A stretch of 64,000 nt of DNA from contig NZ_JBHYRS010000004.1 of assembly GCF_047974105.1 (NCBI RefSeq), positions 124,001 to 188,000 on the forward strand. Reading direction: 5' to 3'. The DNA is from Mitsuokella sp047974105 (GTDB taxonomy: Bacteria > Bacillota > Negativicutes > Selenomonadales > Selenomonadaceae). Under the pieces are notes generated by a model. The model was given only the letters and a program-made list of their open reading frames with translations. It was not told where the DNA came from and ran no database searches. How positions within the stretch are numbered: the first letter of the stretch is position 1; each line of letters starts with the position of its first letter. A program made the translations under genes and the position numbers. Shown piece by piece: positions 1-7,979 of this stretch.

Positions 1-294
1 CCCAGGGATAAGTCCCAGAAGATTGGACACGAGCAGGAACATGAACAGGGAAACAATGAACGGTGCCAGCATCTTGCCGCGTTCGCCCATCATGACCTTG
101 ACCTGGCCATCCATGCCGGTAACAAACATCTCAATGATGTTTTGACAGCCTGAAGGTACCAGTTTCAAGCTCCGTGTGCCCAGATAAGAAACAATGATGA
201 CGATTGCCATTGCCAGCCATGTCATCTCCAGTGTCTCGATGTCAAACGTGAACCCGCCGAAGTGAGCGAGTGCGCGAACACCGATTTCCTCCAT
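1..294 (-). CDS. atpB: ATP synthase F0 subunit a (C-terminus beyond window)
   Basis: The first 98 codons are present and the gene runs off the window edge. The reading begins MEEIGVRALAHFGG, followed by a membrane helix and a conserved segment with SLKLVPSGCQN, then GERGKMLAPF and the start of a second helix ending LLGLIPG, which is the N-terminal pattern of F0 subunit a. This subunit forms the proton half-channels beside the c-ring in the inner membrane. The ATG at 294 follows a strong AGGAGG with 9 nt spacing. It lies 18 nt after the subunit I gene, so both belong to the atp operon. The catalytic arginine region is outside the window. Confidence 0.93.
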   Translation of the reverse strand, partial: MEEIGVRALAHFGGFTFDIETLEMTWLAMAIVIIVSYLGTRSLKLVPSGCQNIIEMFVTGMDGQVKVMMGERGKMLAPFIVSLFMFLLVSNLLGLIPG

Positions 295-312
295 AGCACA
301 TTACCTCCTATC

Positions 313-699
313 TTAAATATTTATATTGTCAGCACGAAGCTGTGACAACACGAGGATTACAAGGAACATTCCCCAAGCGCCAAGAAAAGCTGCTGCTGCT
401 GCAAGAATGGCGCCATGGCCAACCTTAGCAGCCAGAGCAAACGTGACTGCCACAATGACCAGCCTGAGAAACAGGCCCCAGCGCATGCGGCGTCCAGCTC
501 CTTCGGTGCGGCCGCTGGCAATCTGCCACAAACGCGCTGACAGCGACCAGAAGCAAAAACAGGCAGACAGCACGCCCAGCACGAACACACCAGCAAGATG
601 CGGCAGACCACTCAGGAACAGACCTCCTGCCCCTACAATCAGTAAGCCTGTTACACTGCGAAGCAGATGTCCCCGCACCCTACGAAACACTTCATACAT
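313..699 (-). CDS. atpI: ATP synthase subunit I-like membrane protein
   Basis: A 128-residue protein with four predicted membrane helices (roughly residues 14-30, 34-52, 74-91 and 97-115), sitting directly upstream of atpB. Size, topology and position match AtpI (ATP synthase I chain), which assists c-ring assembly or Mg2+ handling in other bacteria. The sequence itself is poorly conserved, so the call rests mainly on context. The ATG at 699 has GAGG a few bases upstream. A stretch of 299 nt separates it from atpZ, enough for a second atp promoter. Confidence 0.75.
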   Translation of the reverse strand: MYEVFRRVRGHLLRSVTGLLIVGAGGLFLSGLPHLAGVFVLGVLSACFCFWSLSARLWQIASGRTEGAGRRMRWGLFLRLVIVAVTFALAAKVGHGAILAAAAAFLGAWGMFLVILVLSQLRADNINI

Positions 700-998
700 G
701 TTCTGCCTCCATAAAACAACGCAAACTCTTTTATTTGTTTACTTCGACACGGAAAAAGTATTTCCTTTCATGGTCAGGAAACTTTCTCCAGTCTGCCTTA
801 AACCATAGGTGCGAACCATTGATAAATAAAATTTATTTTATCATGTCAATGCAAACTCATTTATTTATCGTTTATCGTCATGTTTTATATTATATACACC
901 TAATTGTAGAAATTCAAGCCTTTTTTTTCGATAAGAATACGAATAACTATCATTTATCTAATCCATCTATAAAATGAATGGACAAGCAAGAATAATTC
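700..998. other. AT-rich intergenic region between atpZ and atpI
   Basis: No gene is supported here. On the minus strand a TTGACA lies at about 844-849, just upstream (in the transcribed direction) of an AT-rich near-palindrome at about 820-841 whose plus strand starts GATAAATAAAA. A convincing -10 at correct spacing is not obvious (best TTTATC, 17 nt away). The region probably holds a promoter or operator for atpI-atpB, but this is inference. A short plus-strand open frame here lacks a ribosome site and codon bias and is rejected. Confidence 0.4.
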
Positions 999-1268
999 TC
1001 ATAGAATGCCGCTGCGTCGAAGCTGACGAAACAGCGTATAAAAAGCTCCTGGAATACTGACAATAATGCCCACCAATTTTCCCTTGACTCCAAGGTCAAA
1101 ATACCGGTCTGCAAGATCGCCAAAAAAGATGCCAATCCCGATGAATACGACAATATAAATCCCCATGCTGCCCAGCAGGGCAAATGCCTTAAATGCCTGT
1201 TTCAGACCGTCTCTCATTGTTTCGTGCGAATGATTCGGTTTTTTAGGTTCTTGTGTCTTGTTCAACAT
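999..1268 (-). CDS. atpZ: AtpZ/AtpI family protein
   Basis: An 89-residue protein with a hydrophilic N-terminus rich in Lys, Pro and Asn, then two membrane helices (about residues 27-49 and 60-78) separated by a loop with FGDLADRYFDLG. This is the AtpZ pattern (F0F1-ATPase-associated, Mg2+/Ca2+ transport proposed). A promoter with its -10 at 1290-1295 would start transcription near 1283, so the ATG at 1268 (preceded by AAGGG) fits better than the upstream ATG at 1283. It heads the atp gene set downstream. Confidence 0.82.
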   Translation of the reverse strand: MLNKTQEPKKPNHSHETMRDGLKQAFKAFALLGSMGIYIVVFIGIGIFFGDLADRYFDLGVKGKLVGIIVSIPGAFYTLFRQLRRSGIL

Positions 1269-1289
1269 AAGCTTTCCCTTCATATTTCT

Positions 1290-1319
1290 ATTCTATCGTT
1301 TCCAGTCAGGAATGTACAA
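1290..1319 (-). promoter_or_regulatory. Promoter for atpZ
   Basis: On the minus strand TTGTAC (1314-1319) and TAGAAT (1290-1295) are separated by 18 nt, upstream of atpZ. The wecB terminator lies just beyond, so this starts a new transcription unit. Confidence 0.55.
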
Positions 1320-1374
1320 TACGAATATGGCTAAATAATGATATGTCACAATCATATATACTTATAATGATAAT

Positions 1375-1403
1375 AAAAAAGCTCCCCCATGCAGGAGAGC
1401 TTT
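1375..1403 (-). terminator. Intrinsic terminator after wecB
   Basis: On the minus strand the hairpin AAAGCTCTCC-TGCAT-GGGGGAGCTTT is followed by a T run. It lies 17 nt past the wecB stop and isolates wecA-wecB from the atp genes. Confidence 0.85.
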
Positions 1404-1419
1404 CAGTCAATGACTCATA

Positions 1420-2580
1420 TCAGCCTTCAAAAACGTCAGGACGCCCATCAGCCAGTCCATAATGGTAAAGAATGGCCTGAATGATGCGCCTTGCGGCCTG
1501 GCCGTCGCCGTACGGATTGACCGATTCAGCCATACGGCTGTATTCTTCTTTGTCCGTCAGAAGTCTCTTCGCTTCTTCGTAAACGCGCTCGCGGTCCGTG
1601 CCGATGAGCTTGACCGTGCCGGCATCGACGGCTTCCGGACGCTCCGTCGTATCGCGCAACACGAGGACCGGCTTGCCAAGGGCCGGGGCTTCTTCCTGCA
1701 CGCCGCCCGAATCCGTCAGGATAAGATAGGCGCGGTGCATGAGGTTTGCAAACGGCTCATAGTCGAGCGGGTCAATCAGATGAACCTTCTCAAGGCCGCC
1801 GAGCTCTTCGTTGACGACTTCGCGGACTTTCGGATTCTTGTGCACGGGGAAAACGACTTCGACATCATCAAATTCTTCCGTCAGCTGCTTCAGGGCCTTG
1901 TAGACATGGCGCATCGGCTCGCCGAGATTCTCGCGGCGGTGCGTCGTAACGAGAATGATGCGCTTATGCGCAAAATCGACATCCTGCAGCGAAGCATCCT
2001 TGAACGCAAAGTCATCGCGCACCGTATGGTGCAGGGCGTCGATGACCGTATTGCCCGTGACGAAGATGGACTCCGGCGGCACGTTCTCTGCAAGCAGATT
2101 TGCTTCCGACGTGCTCGTCGGCGCAAAATTAAGGTCTGCAATGCAGCCCGTCAGGCGGCGGTTCATCTCTTCCGGGAACGGCGAATACTTGTTGTGCGTG
2201 CGCAGGCCCGCCTCAACGTGGCCAACGGCCGTCTGATGATAGTACGCAGCGAGTGCACCGGCAAAGGTCGTCGTCGTGTCACCATGAACGAGGACAATAT
2301 CCGGCTTTTCTTCCGTCAGGACCTTATCGAGGCCCATCATGGCTCTCGTCGTAATATCAAAAAGTGTCTGACCTGCCGCCATGATGTTGAGATCATGATC
2401 CGGTTTGATATGGAAGAGACTGAGCACCTGGTCGAGCATTTCACGATGCTGCGCGGTGACAGCCACCACCGGTTCAATCGTATCAGGATGCTTCTGAAGC
2501 TCCAATACGATTGGTGCCATCTTAATGGCCTCCGGACGTGTACCGAAGACCGTCATGACCTTGATCTTCTTCTTTTCCAC
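1420..2580 (-). CDS. wecB: UDP-N-acetylglucosamine 2-epimerase (non-hydrolysing)
   Basis: A 386-residue cytosolic enzyme that interconverts UDP-GlcNAc and UDP-ManNAc for envelope polysaccharides. The N-terminus has the family motif VFGTRPEAIKMAP (residues 11-23). Further in come GDTTTTFAGALAAYY, HVEAGLRT, FPEEMNRR and, near the end, LTDSGGVQEEAPALGKPVLVLR, all characteristic of WecB/MnaA. Full length for the family. The start is GTG with AAGGAGG upstream. It follows wecA by 55 nt and is closed by a terminator. In Bacillus the homologue mnaA also sits next to atpI, so the neighbourhood is an old Firmicute arrangement. Confidence 0.96.
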   Translation of the reverse strand: MEKKKIKVMTVFGTRPEAIKMAPIVLELQKHPDTIEPVVAVTAQHREMLDQVLSLFHIKPDHDLNIMAAGQTLFDITTRAMMGLDKVLTEEKPDIVLVHGDTTTTFAGALAAYYHQTAVGHVEAGLRTHNKYSPFPEEMNRRLTGCIADLNFAPTSTSEANLLAENVPPESIFVTGNTVIDALHHTVRDDFAFKDASLQDVDFAHKRIILVTTHRRENLGEPMRHVYKALKQLTEEFDDVEVVFPVHKNPKVREVVNEELGGLEKVHLIDPLDYEPFANLMHRAYLILTDSGGVQEEAPALGKPVLVLRDTTERPEAVDAGTVKLIGTDRERVYEEAKRLLTDKEEYSRMAESVNPYGDGQAARRIIQAILYHYGLADGRPDVFEG

Positions 2581-2635
2581 TACAAGACCTCCTTAATGCC
2601 TTTAATGCCTTAAATCCCTTATGCCAAAAAACAGC

Positions 2636-3688
2636 TTACTGCTGATTTGCAGAATCCTTCATATGGAAAATTCCCAGCTTTTTCGCGCCAACCAGTACAA
2701 CAATCACTACGACACAGACAATGACAATGGCAATCTGGGCGCTGACTTCCGTCAAAGCCACGGCACTGAGCCCCAAAAGTGCGCTGATGACATACATCAA
2801 AAGCACAGCCTGACGCTGCGAAAAGCCGAGGTCCAGAAGCCTGTGGTGCAGATGCCCCTTATCCGGCTTGAAGATTGGCACACCGCCGCGGTAGCGGCGC
2901 ACAATGGCAAATGTCGTATCAAGGATCGGCAGGCCGAGAGCAAGAATCGGCACAATGAGGGCAATCGTCGCCGCGCTCTTAACGGCACCGATGACCGAAA
3001 TGCCCGCTAACATAAAGCCGAGGAACTGACTGCCCGAATCGCCCATGAAAATCTTCGCGGGATTGAAATTGTAATAAAGGAAACCGAACGCAGCGCCGGC
3101 CAGAGCAGCTGTCAAAACAGCGACAAGCAAATTGCCCTGCTGCAGTGCCACGAGAAAAATCGTAATCGAAGCGATGGTCGAAACACCGGCTGCCAGGCCA
3201 TCGAGGCCATCGATGAGATTGACCGTGTTCGTCAGACCGACGAGCCAGAAAAGCGTTGCGGGGATAGCAAGATATTCCAGATAGAGATAATCCCCAAACG
3301 GGTCCGTGATGAAGTCTATGCGGACATCAAAAGCAATGACCAGCACGCAGGCTGCCACAATTTGTATGAGCAGCTTGACCTTGGCAGGCAAATTGACATA
3401 GTCGTCGACGAGGCCGCCAATGAAAATAATGGAACCGCTGACAAGCAGACCGACTGTCTCATAGAAAACCTCTGATGGCACATCCGTAAAAGACAGGACG
3501 CTGAGAATCGCCACCATGAATGCAAAATAAATGCCAATGCCGCCAATGCGCGGAATCGGCTTCTTGTGGACCTTTCTTGCATCCGGGGTATCCATGGCCC
3601 CCGTCTTTCCTGCAAGACAGATGACACCTGGCGTTATCAAGAGCGCCACACCGGCAGCAATGACAAACGCCAACATATAGACTGGCAT
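2636..3688 (-). CDS. wecA: Undecaprenyl-phosphate GlcNAc-1-phosphate transferase (WecA/TagO family)
   Basis: A 350-residue polytopic membrane enzyme of the MraY/WecA superfamily with about ten helices. Diagnostic motifs are RKVHKKPIPRIGGIGIY near residue 38, the catalytic NLIDGLDGLAAG region near residue 158, KIFMGDSGSQFLGF near 212, and HLHHRLLDLG near 280. It transfers GlcNAc-1-P to undecaprenyl phosphate, the first committed step of O-antigen or teichoic-type glycans. The adjacent epimerase gene supports use of UDP-GlcNAc/ManNAc. ATG with AAAGGAG upstream. A strong promoter precedes it. Whether WecA or TagO is the better name cannot be settled from sequence alone. Confidence 0.93.
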   Translation of the reverse strand: MPVYMLAFVIAAGVALLITPGVICLAGKTGAMDTPDARKVHKKPIPRIGGIGIYFAFMVAILSVLSFTDVPSEVFYETVGLLVSGSIIFIGGLVDDYVNLPAKVKLLIQIVAACVLVIAFDVRIDFITDPFGDYLYLEYLAIPATLFWLVGLTNTVNLIDGLDGLAAGVSTIASITIFLVALQQGNLLVAVLTAALAGAAFGFLYYNFNPAKIFMGDSGSQFLGFMLAGISVIGAVKSAATIALIVPILALGLPILDTTFAIVRRYRGGVPIFKPDKGHLHHRLLDLGFSQRQAVLLMYVISALLGLSAVALTEVSAQIAIVIVCVVVIVVLVGAKKLGIFHMKDSANQQ

Positions 3689-3786
3689 ACAAGCGCACTC
3701 CTTTTCCTTGAATACACAACTGCTTTCGTCCCTGCACAGGCAAATACACCCGCATATACCTAGAAAGCAACCATTATAACAAACTT

Positions 3787-3815
3787 ATTTTAACGCACAG
3801 ACTGTACCGTGTCAA
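3787..3815 (-). promoter_or_regulatory. Sigma-A type promoter for wecA-wecB
   Basis: On the minus strand a perfect TTGACA (3810-3815) is followed after 17 nt by TAAAAT (3787-3792), 98 nt upstream of the wecA ATG. It is one of the best promoters in the window. Confidence 0.75.
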
Positions 3816-3834
3816 TCATTTGGACGGCTTCCTG

Positions 3835-4296
3835 TCAATCATGGATTTCATCCGGACGGCAGCTCACAACGCTGCCATCTTCATCGTAATAAACGACTTT
3901 CGCGAGTTTCGCGTTGCGGAGCATGCGGCGGCAGAGCAGGCAGGGCTTGCCGGAAGCAAGGCTGCCGTCGGCATTGACCCCGACGATATAGATCGTCGCG
4001 CCCTCCATAGCAGCTGGATCCGCATTGATGATGGCGTTCTGTTCGGCATGAACAGCAACGCAGAGTTCGTAATTCTGTCCTTTCGGCACATGCAGGCGTT
4101 CGCGCTCGCAGTTGCCCGTATCGATGCAGTTGGCCTCACCGCGCGGTGCGCCGTTGTAGCCCGTACTGATGATGATCTTGTCCTTGACGATGATGGCGCC
4201 GTAGCGGCGGCGCAGGCAGGTTGCGCGGCGTCCGACAGCCTTCGCGATATCCAGAAAATATTCCGTCCAGCTTGGACGTTCTTGTTTCTCAATCAT
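3835..4296 (-). CDS. comEB: dCMP deaminase family protein
   Basis: A 153-residue zinc-dependent cytidine/deoxycytidylate deaminase. The HAEQNAII motif (His zinc ligand and catalytic Glu, near residue 84) and PCLLCRR (two Cys ligands, near residue 118) are intact. The family turns dCMP into dUMP for dTTP synthesis; the related ComEB name comes from Bacillus. It overlaps the preceding RuvC-like gene by 8 nt, so the two are translationally linked. ATG with AAAGGAG upstream. The position before wecA-wecB-atp matches the usual Firmicute order. Substrate specificity is inferred from the family. Confidence 0.88.
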   Translation of the reverse strand: MIEKQERPSWTEYFLDIAKAVGRRATCLRRRYGAIIVKDKIIISTGYNGAPRGEANCIDTGNCERERLHVPKGQNYELCVAVHAEQNAIINADPAAMEGATIYIVGVNADGSLASGKPCLLCRRMLRNAKLAKVVYYDEDGSVVSCRPDEIHD

Positions 4297-4696
4297 GATA
4301 ATACTCCTTTATATAGCGTGTCGCGAGGATTACTGCGACAAAATCATCAACGGGTTCAGGCGGCACCTGCAGCCCGAGGGGAATAAAACGGCGCCACCCC
4401 TTAGGGGGCTTCGCCTGCCAGTAAGCCTTGCGCGCCATATCCGTAGTCCTGTATTCATCGACCACCTTGATGATGAGCTCGGGCATGGCCCTCGTCAGGC
4501 GTGCCTGTGCCTCTTTGCTCGTCGTACCATTGCCCTCGATGAGCCGCGTAAAGCCATACTGCTTTTGGGCATTTCTCACTTCCTGCTCCAGTTTTTTCGT
4601 CTCAAGGACTTTCTGAAAGAGGACGCTGCCTTCTGTATCAAGGACAGCAAAGCCGCATTTATCCCGCCCCGGGTCGAGTGCTGCGATTGTCTCCAT
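4289..4696 (-). CDS. RuvC/YqgF-like RNase H-fold nuclease
   Basis: A 135-residue protein beginning METIAALDPGRDKCGFAVLD, where Asp8 and the GRDKCG turn match the first strand of the RNase H-like resolvase fold (RuvC/RuvX/YqgF). IEGNGTTSKEAQARL near residue 53 resembles the second acidic block, and DDFVAVILA near 119 supplies C-terminal acidic residues. It could act as a Holliday junction resolvase-like or pre-rRNA processing nuclease, but it is divergent and the true RuvX may be elsewhere. ATG with AAGGTG upstream. It lies between the DUF3084 gene and the dCMP deaminase, overlapping the latter by 8 nt. Confidence 0.75.
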   Translation of the reverse strand: METIAALDPGRDKCGFAVLDTEGSVLFQKVLETKKLEQEVRNAQKQYGFTRLIEGNGTTSKEAQARLTRAMPELIIKVVDEYRTTDMARKAYWQAKPPKGWRRFIPLGLQVPPEPVDDFVAVILATRYIKEYYHD

Positions 4697-4761
4697 AAAA
4701 ACACCTTCTCGATAAAAATAGAGCTCTGCAGGCTATTTGCCCCGCAGAGCCCTGATTCTCT

Positions 4762-6042
4762 TTACTGCTGGTCCGGAAGCTGCTCTTCCTTGATGATCAG
4801 GCGCAGCGGTCCGAGTGCATCCGTATTGCCGCGTGCATAGGCGGAAAGCACGACCGTACCGTGCATGCCGTTAATCGCATTGACCACTTCGTAGAACTGC
4901 GCACCGTCCATGACGCCAATGGAGCCGCGGATCGGGTCCGGCAGGATGCCCTTGGCCGAAGCAGCCGCATTGATTTCCTTCAGGAAATTCATGACAGCCT
5001 GTTCCGCTTCCCCGTTATTCGTGCCCTTAAGCTGAATCGGACGCGCGAGGATGAACTCGCGGTCCTTATAGATGACGCTGTTCTTGTAGAGCTCAAGCGA
5101 GGCGCGGACTTCTTCCCCGCGCACGAGATTGCCGGCAGCCACGATGCGCACAACCATATCCTGCGGACTCTTGGCAATCGTCTGCACAGCCGATTCATAC
5201 TCCGGCTTGTAAATCCAGACATCCTTATCCGAGACATTCTGGTTCAAACGCGTCGAGACATTGCGGCTGGCCAGCTGAGCAAGGGCCTGCAGGTCCTTAT
5301 CGACTTCGGCAGCCGGACGGTTGCCGCGGATGACGCCGCTCGCGATGACTTCGCCGGCACGGAAGACAATATCGCCTTCGCGGATGGTAATGAGGCCGTC
5401 ACGCAGGTCTTTATTGCGTTTTTCAAGGTCCTGATTGTCCGCCGTCAGACTGGCGTTGCGGCCCGTAAGTTCCTGATTCTTGCCAGTAAGAGCCGTATTC
5501 AGGCCCTGCAGCGAGGAATTTGCCGAGGCGAGCTGGCTGTTCTGCTGGCCCAGCTGACTGTTCTGCGCCGAGAGCACATCATTGCGCTGCATGAGTTCAG
5601 CCTTCGCGAGTTCGAGCAGGCGGTTGCCCTCCTGCAACCGCTGAGACTCGGCCTCGAGTTCCTGCTGCTGCTGTTTCAGCGTCTCGACGTCCTTGCGCGA
5701 CTGGTCGAGTGCGTCATTGGCCTCTTCCTGCTGCTGCTGCGCCGTCTGCAGGTCGGCATTGGCCTGGTCGAGATTAGACTGTGTCGTCTTCATCTTCTGG
5801 TTGAGTTTTTCCATGCCGAAAAGTGCCGTACGCACATTCTGCGACGCCGCGGCCATGACACCAAACGTCAGGGTCGTAATGCATACGCCCGTAAAAATCG
5901 TGACGATGATGGATGTATGACGCGGACGCAGGCCAAAGATCGACAGTTTCTTCTTGCCGACTTTTGAGCCCAGGCGGTCACCGATAAACGCGATGGCTCC
6001 ACCCGTGATGATGAGTACAACAATGAGAAGGACACCATACAT
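4762..6042 (-). CDS. DUF3084 envelope coiled-coil protein
   Basis: A 426-residue protein. It has an N-terminal membrane helix (MYGVLLIVVLIITGG...), a short basic loop with KKLSIFGLRPRHTS, a second helix near residues 40-62, then a long coiled coil rich in Gln, Asn and Leu (about residues 75-220), and a folded C-terminal domain. This is the DUF3084 architecture; its function is not established. The start is placed at 6042, where AAAGGTGG lies 10 nt upstream, rather than at the longer frame start at 6081. It closes the outer-membrane cluster directly after lptF/G, which suggests an envelope role, but that is inference. Confidence 0.85.
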   Translation of the reverse strand: MYGVLLIVVLIITGGAIAFIGDRLGSKVGKKKLSIFGLRPRHTSIIVTIFTGVCITTLTFGVMAAASQNVRTALFGMEKLNQKMKTTQSNLDQANADLQTAQQQQEEANDALDQSRKDVETLKQQQQELEAESQRLQEGNRLLELAKAELMQRNDVLSAQNSQLGQQNSQLASANSSLQGLNTALTGKNQELTGRNASLTADNQDLEKRNKDLRDGLITIREGDIVFRAGEVIASGVIRGNRPAAEVDKDLQALAQLASRNVSTRLNQNVSDKDVWIYKPEYESAVQTIAKSPQDMVVRIVAAGNLVRGEEVRASLELYKNSVIYKDREFILARPIQLKGTNNGEAEQAVMNFLKEINAAASAKGILPDPIRGSIGVMDGAQFYEVVNAINGMHGTVVLSAYARGNTDALGPLRLIIKEEQLPDQQ

Positions 6043-6078
6043 CCTGTATTTACCACCTTTCCTGTCTTCCTGAAAGTC

Positions 6079-6102
6079 CATCCCAAAATAAATTTTGGGA
6101 TG
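6079..6102. repeat. Near-perfect palindrome between lptF/G and the DUF3084 gene
   Basis: Two 11-bp arms (CATCCCAAAAT and ATTTTGGGATG) flank a 2-nt centre, just past the lptF/G stop codon and upstream of the next start. No T run follows in the transcribed direction, so it is not a normal terminator. It may be an mRNA hairpin or a protein-binding site. Confidence 0.7.
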
Positions 6103-6105
6103 ACC

Positions 6106-7200
6106 TTACCGGGAAGCTCTGCGAATTAAGATAAAGCCTGCGATGAGGCCGACAATATTCGGAATCCAGACCGCGATGATCGGCGCAATGGCTCCGCTTC
6201 TTGCTAGAGCATTGCCCATCGTCATCAAAGCATAATAGAAGAAAATGATGATAACACTCATGGCAAAGCCGGCAGACGAGCTGTTTCTCGTTGGCTGCAG
6301 TCCAAGAGGAACGCCGATGAGGGCGAAAATCAAGCTGGCCATCGGCACGGTGACACGCTGATAGAGCTCTGCCTCAAGCTTATTCGTATCGACATACTGC
6401 GACTTCATGATGTTGATCTGGGCACGCAGTTCTTTCATCGTGAGTTCCTCAGGATCCTTCTGCTCGCGCACGATCTGTTTTGGGCTCGCATTGATCGGCA
6501 GGACCTGCGTATCAAAGCGCATGCTGTGCTCGCTCTGTCCCTCTGAGATATCGTAGAGCATGCCGTTGTGCATGACCCATTTATTCATGCTAAATTCCGC
6601 ATACTCGGCATTCTCGACATGGCTGACCTTGCCATCCGTATTGAAATCCTGCATGGTCACGCTCTGCAGCGTCTGCGTGTCCGCATCATAGCGGCGCGCG
6701 TAAACAAGGCGCTGAATCTGGCCGTCCTTGATGTCCTTGAGGATGATGTGCTCCTGCGATTTCATGCCGTTGTTGCCCTGAATCTCATAATAGAGCACGT
6801 TGCGGTAAGCCGTGTTAGCCCATGGAACGACGTATTCATTGAAGGCAATCGCACCGATGCTGACCAAAAGGCCCATGAGAATGGCCGGTGCCGCGATGCG
6901 GTAAAAACCGATACCGCATGACTTCATGGCCGTAATCTCGCTCGAGCTCGACAGTCGGCCAAAAGTCAAAAGCGTTGCCAGCAGCATGGACATCGGGAAG
7001 GTCCACATGACGACGGACGGCAGGCCGAAAACAAAAATCTTGATGACGGCGGAAAGCGACGCGCCGTAGTCCGTGATGTACTTGGCAATCTTGAAGAGCG
7101 TACCGGAACCGATGAATACAGCGGAGAATGCGCATATGCCAAAGATGAAAGCCTTGAAGACTTCCCGAAATATGTACTTGTCTAAGATTCTGATATGCAT
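6106..7200 (-). CDS. LPS export ABC transporter permease, LptF/LptG family
   Basis: A 364-residue YjgP/YjgQ family permease. Membrane helices lie at about residues 12-35, 50-75, 95-118 near the N-terminus and three more near the C-terminus (about 275-360), with a large periplasmic jellyroll-type domain between them. It works with LptB to extract LPS from the inner membrane and pass it to LptC/LptA. The true start is ATG 7200 (MHIRILDKYIF), with GGAG 8 nt upstream; the longer frame overlaps lptB. Only one LptF/G-type gene is seen here, where E. coli has two, so either it is duplicated elsewhere or it works as a homodimer. LptF versus LptG cannot be decided. Confidence 0.9.
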   Translation of the reverse strand: MHIRILDKYIFREVFKAFIFGICAFSAVFIGSGTLFKIAKYITDYGASLSAVIKIFVFGLPSVVMWTFPMSMLLATLLTFGRLSSSSEITAMKSCGIGFYRIAAPAILMGLLVSIGAIAFNEYVVPWANTAYRNVLYYEIQGNNGMKSQEHIILKDIKDGQIQRLVYARRYDADTQTLQSVTMQDFNTDGKVSHVENAEYAEFSMNKWVMHNGMLYDISEGQSEHSMRFDTQVLPINASPKQIVREQKDPEELTMKELRAQINIMKSQYVDTNKLEAELYQRVTVPMASLIFALIGVPLGLQPTRNSSSAGFAMSVIIIFFYYALMTMGNALARSGAIAPIIAVWIPNIVGLIAGFILIRRASR

Positions 7201-7213
7201 TGCTGATTCTCCG

Positions 7214-7933
7214 TTACAAGGTGAAATTATCGCCAAGATAGAACTTCTTGGCAATCGGGCTGTTGGCGATGGTCTGACTGTCACCCTCCAAAAGGATCTT
7301 GCCGCTGTTCAGGATGTAGGCACGGTCGACAATCTGCAGCGTCTCGCGGACGTTGTGGTCCGTGATGAGAATGCCCATACCGCGTTCCTTTAAATACTGC
7401 ACGATTTCCTGAATATCGGCAACGGCCAGCGGGTCAACGCCGGCAAACGGCTCATCGAGCAGGATGAACTGCGGCTCAAGTGCCAGGCAGCGGGCGATTT
7501 CAACGCGGCGGCGCTCGCCGCCTGAAAGCTCCGTGCCCTTGCGCTCGCGCACATGGCCAATGTGGAACTCTTCGAGGAGTTCCTCGAATTTATCCTTCTG
7601 TTCCGCTTTGGAAAGCTTGGTCGTCTCCAGGATGGCCATGATGTTTTCCTCTACCGTGAGTTTGCGGAAAATCGAGGGTTCCTGCGTGAGATAACTGATG
7701 CCGAGCGCCGCCCGATGATACATCGGCTCTTCCGTGATGTTGATGTCCGAAAGGAACACCTCGCCGGATGTCGGACGCTCCAGTCCGACAATCATATAGA
7801 ATGTTGTCGTCTTGCCCGCACCATTCGGACCGAGCAGTCCTACAATCTCTCCCTTATCCACGCGCAGGGAAACGCGGTCCACGACCGTGCGCTTCTTGAA
7901 TTTCTTTACCAGATTTCTTGCCTCGATATGCAA
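7214..7933 (-). CDS. lptB: LPS export ABC transporter ATPase LptB
   Basis: A 239-residue ABC ATPase with Walker A GLLGPNGAGKTTTFYM, Q-loop in YLTQEPSIFRKLTVEENI, signature ELSGGERRRVEIARCLA and Walker B FILLDEPFAGVDPLAV followed by the switch His in ITDHNVRETL. These are typical of LptB rather than generic importers. It powers LPS extraction with LptF/G. The best start is TTG at 7933, with GGAGG 8 nt upstream, giving the family N-terminus (M)HIEARNLVKKF. It lies 13 nt before lptF/G and after lptA. Confidence 0.95.
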   Translation of the reverse strand: MHIEARNLVKKFKKRTVVDRVSLRVDKGEIVGLLGPNGAGKTTTFYMIVGLERPTSGEVFLSDINITEEPMYHRAALGISYLTQEPSIFRKLTVEENIMAILETTKLSKAEQKDKFEELLEEFHIGHVRERKGTELSGGERRRVEIARCLALEPQFILLDEPFAGVDPLAVADIQEIVQYLKERGMGILITDHNVRETLQIVDRAYILNSGKILLEGDSQTIANSPIAKKFYLGDNFTL

Positions 7934-7979
7934 AATCGTGCCCTCCAAAATACCCACAGATTATCCTAAATCCATCTCT

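Noticed and set aside
735..977. 80-codon plus-strand frame in the atpZ-atpI gap
   Set aside because: AT-rich random-looking sequence, no Shine-Dalgarno signal, composition unlike neighbouring genes.
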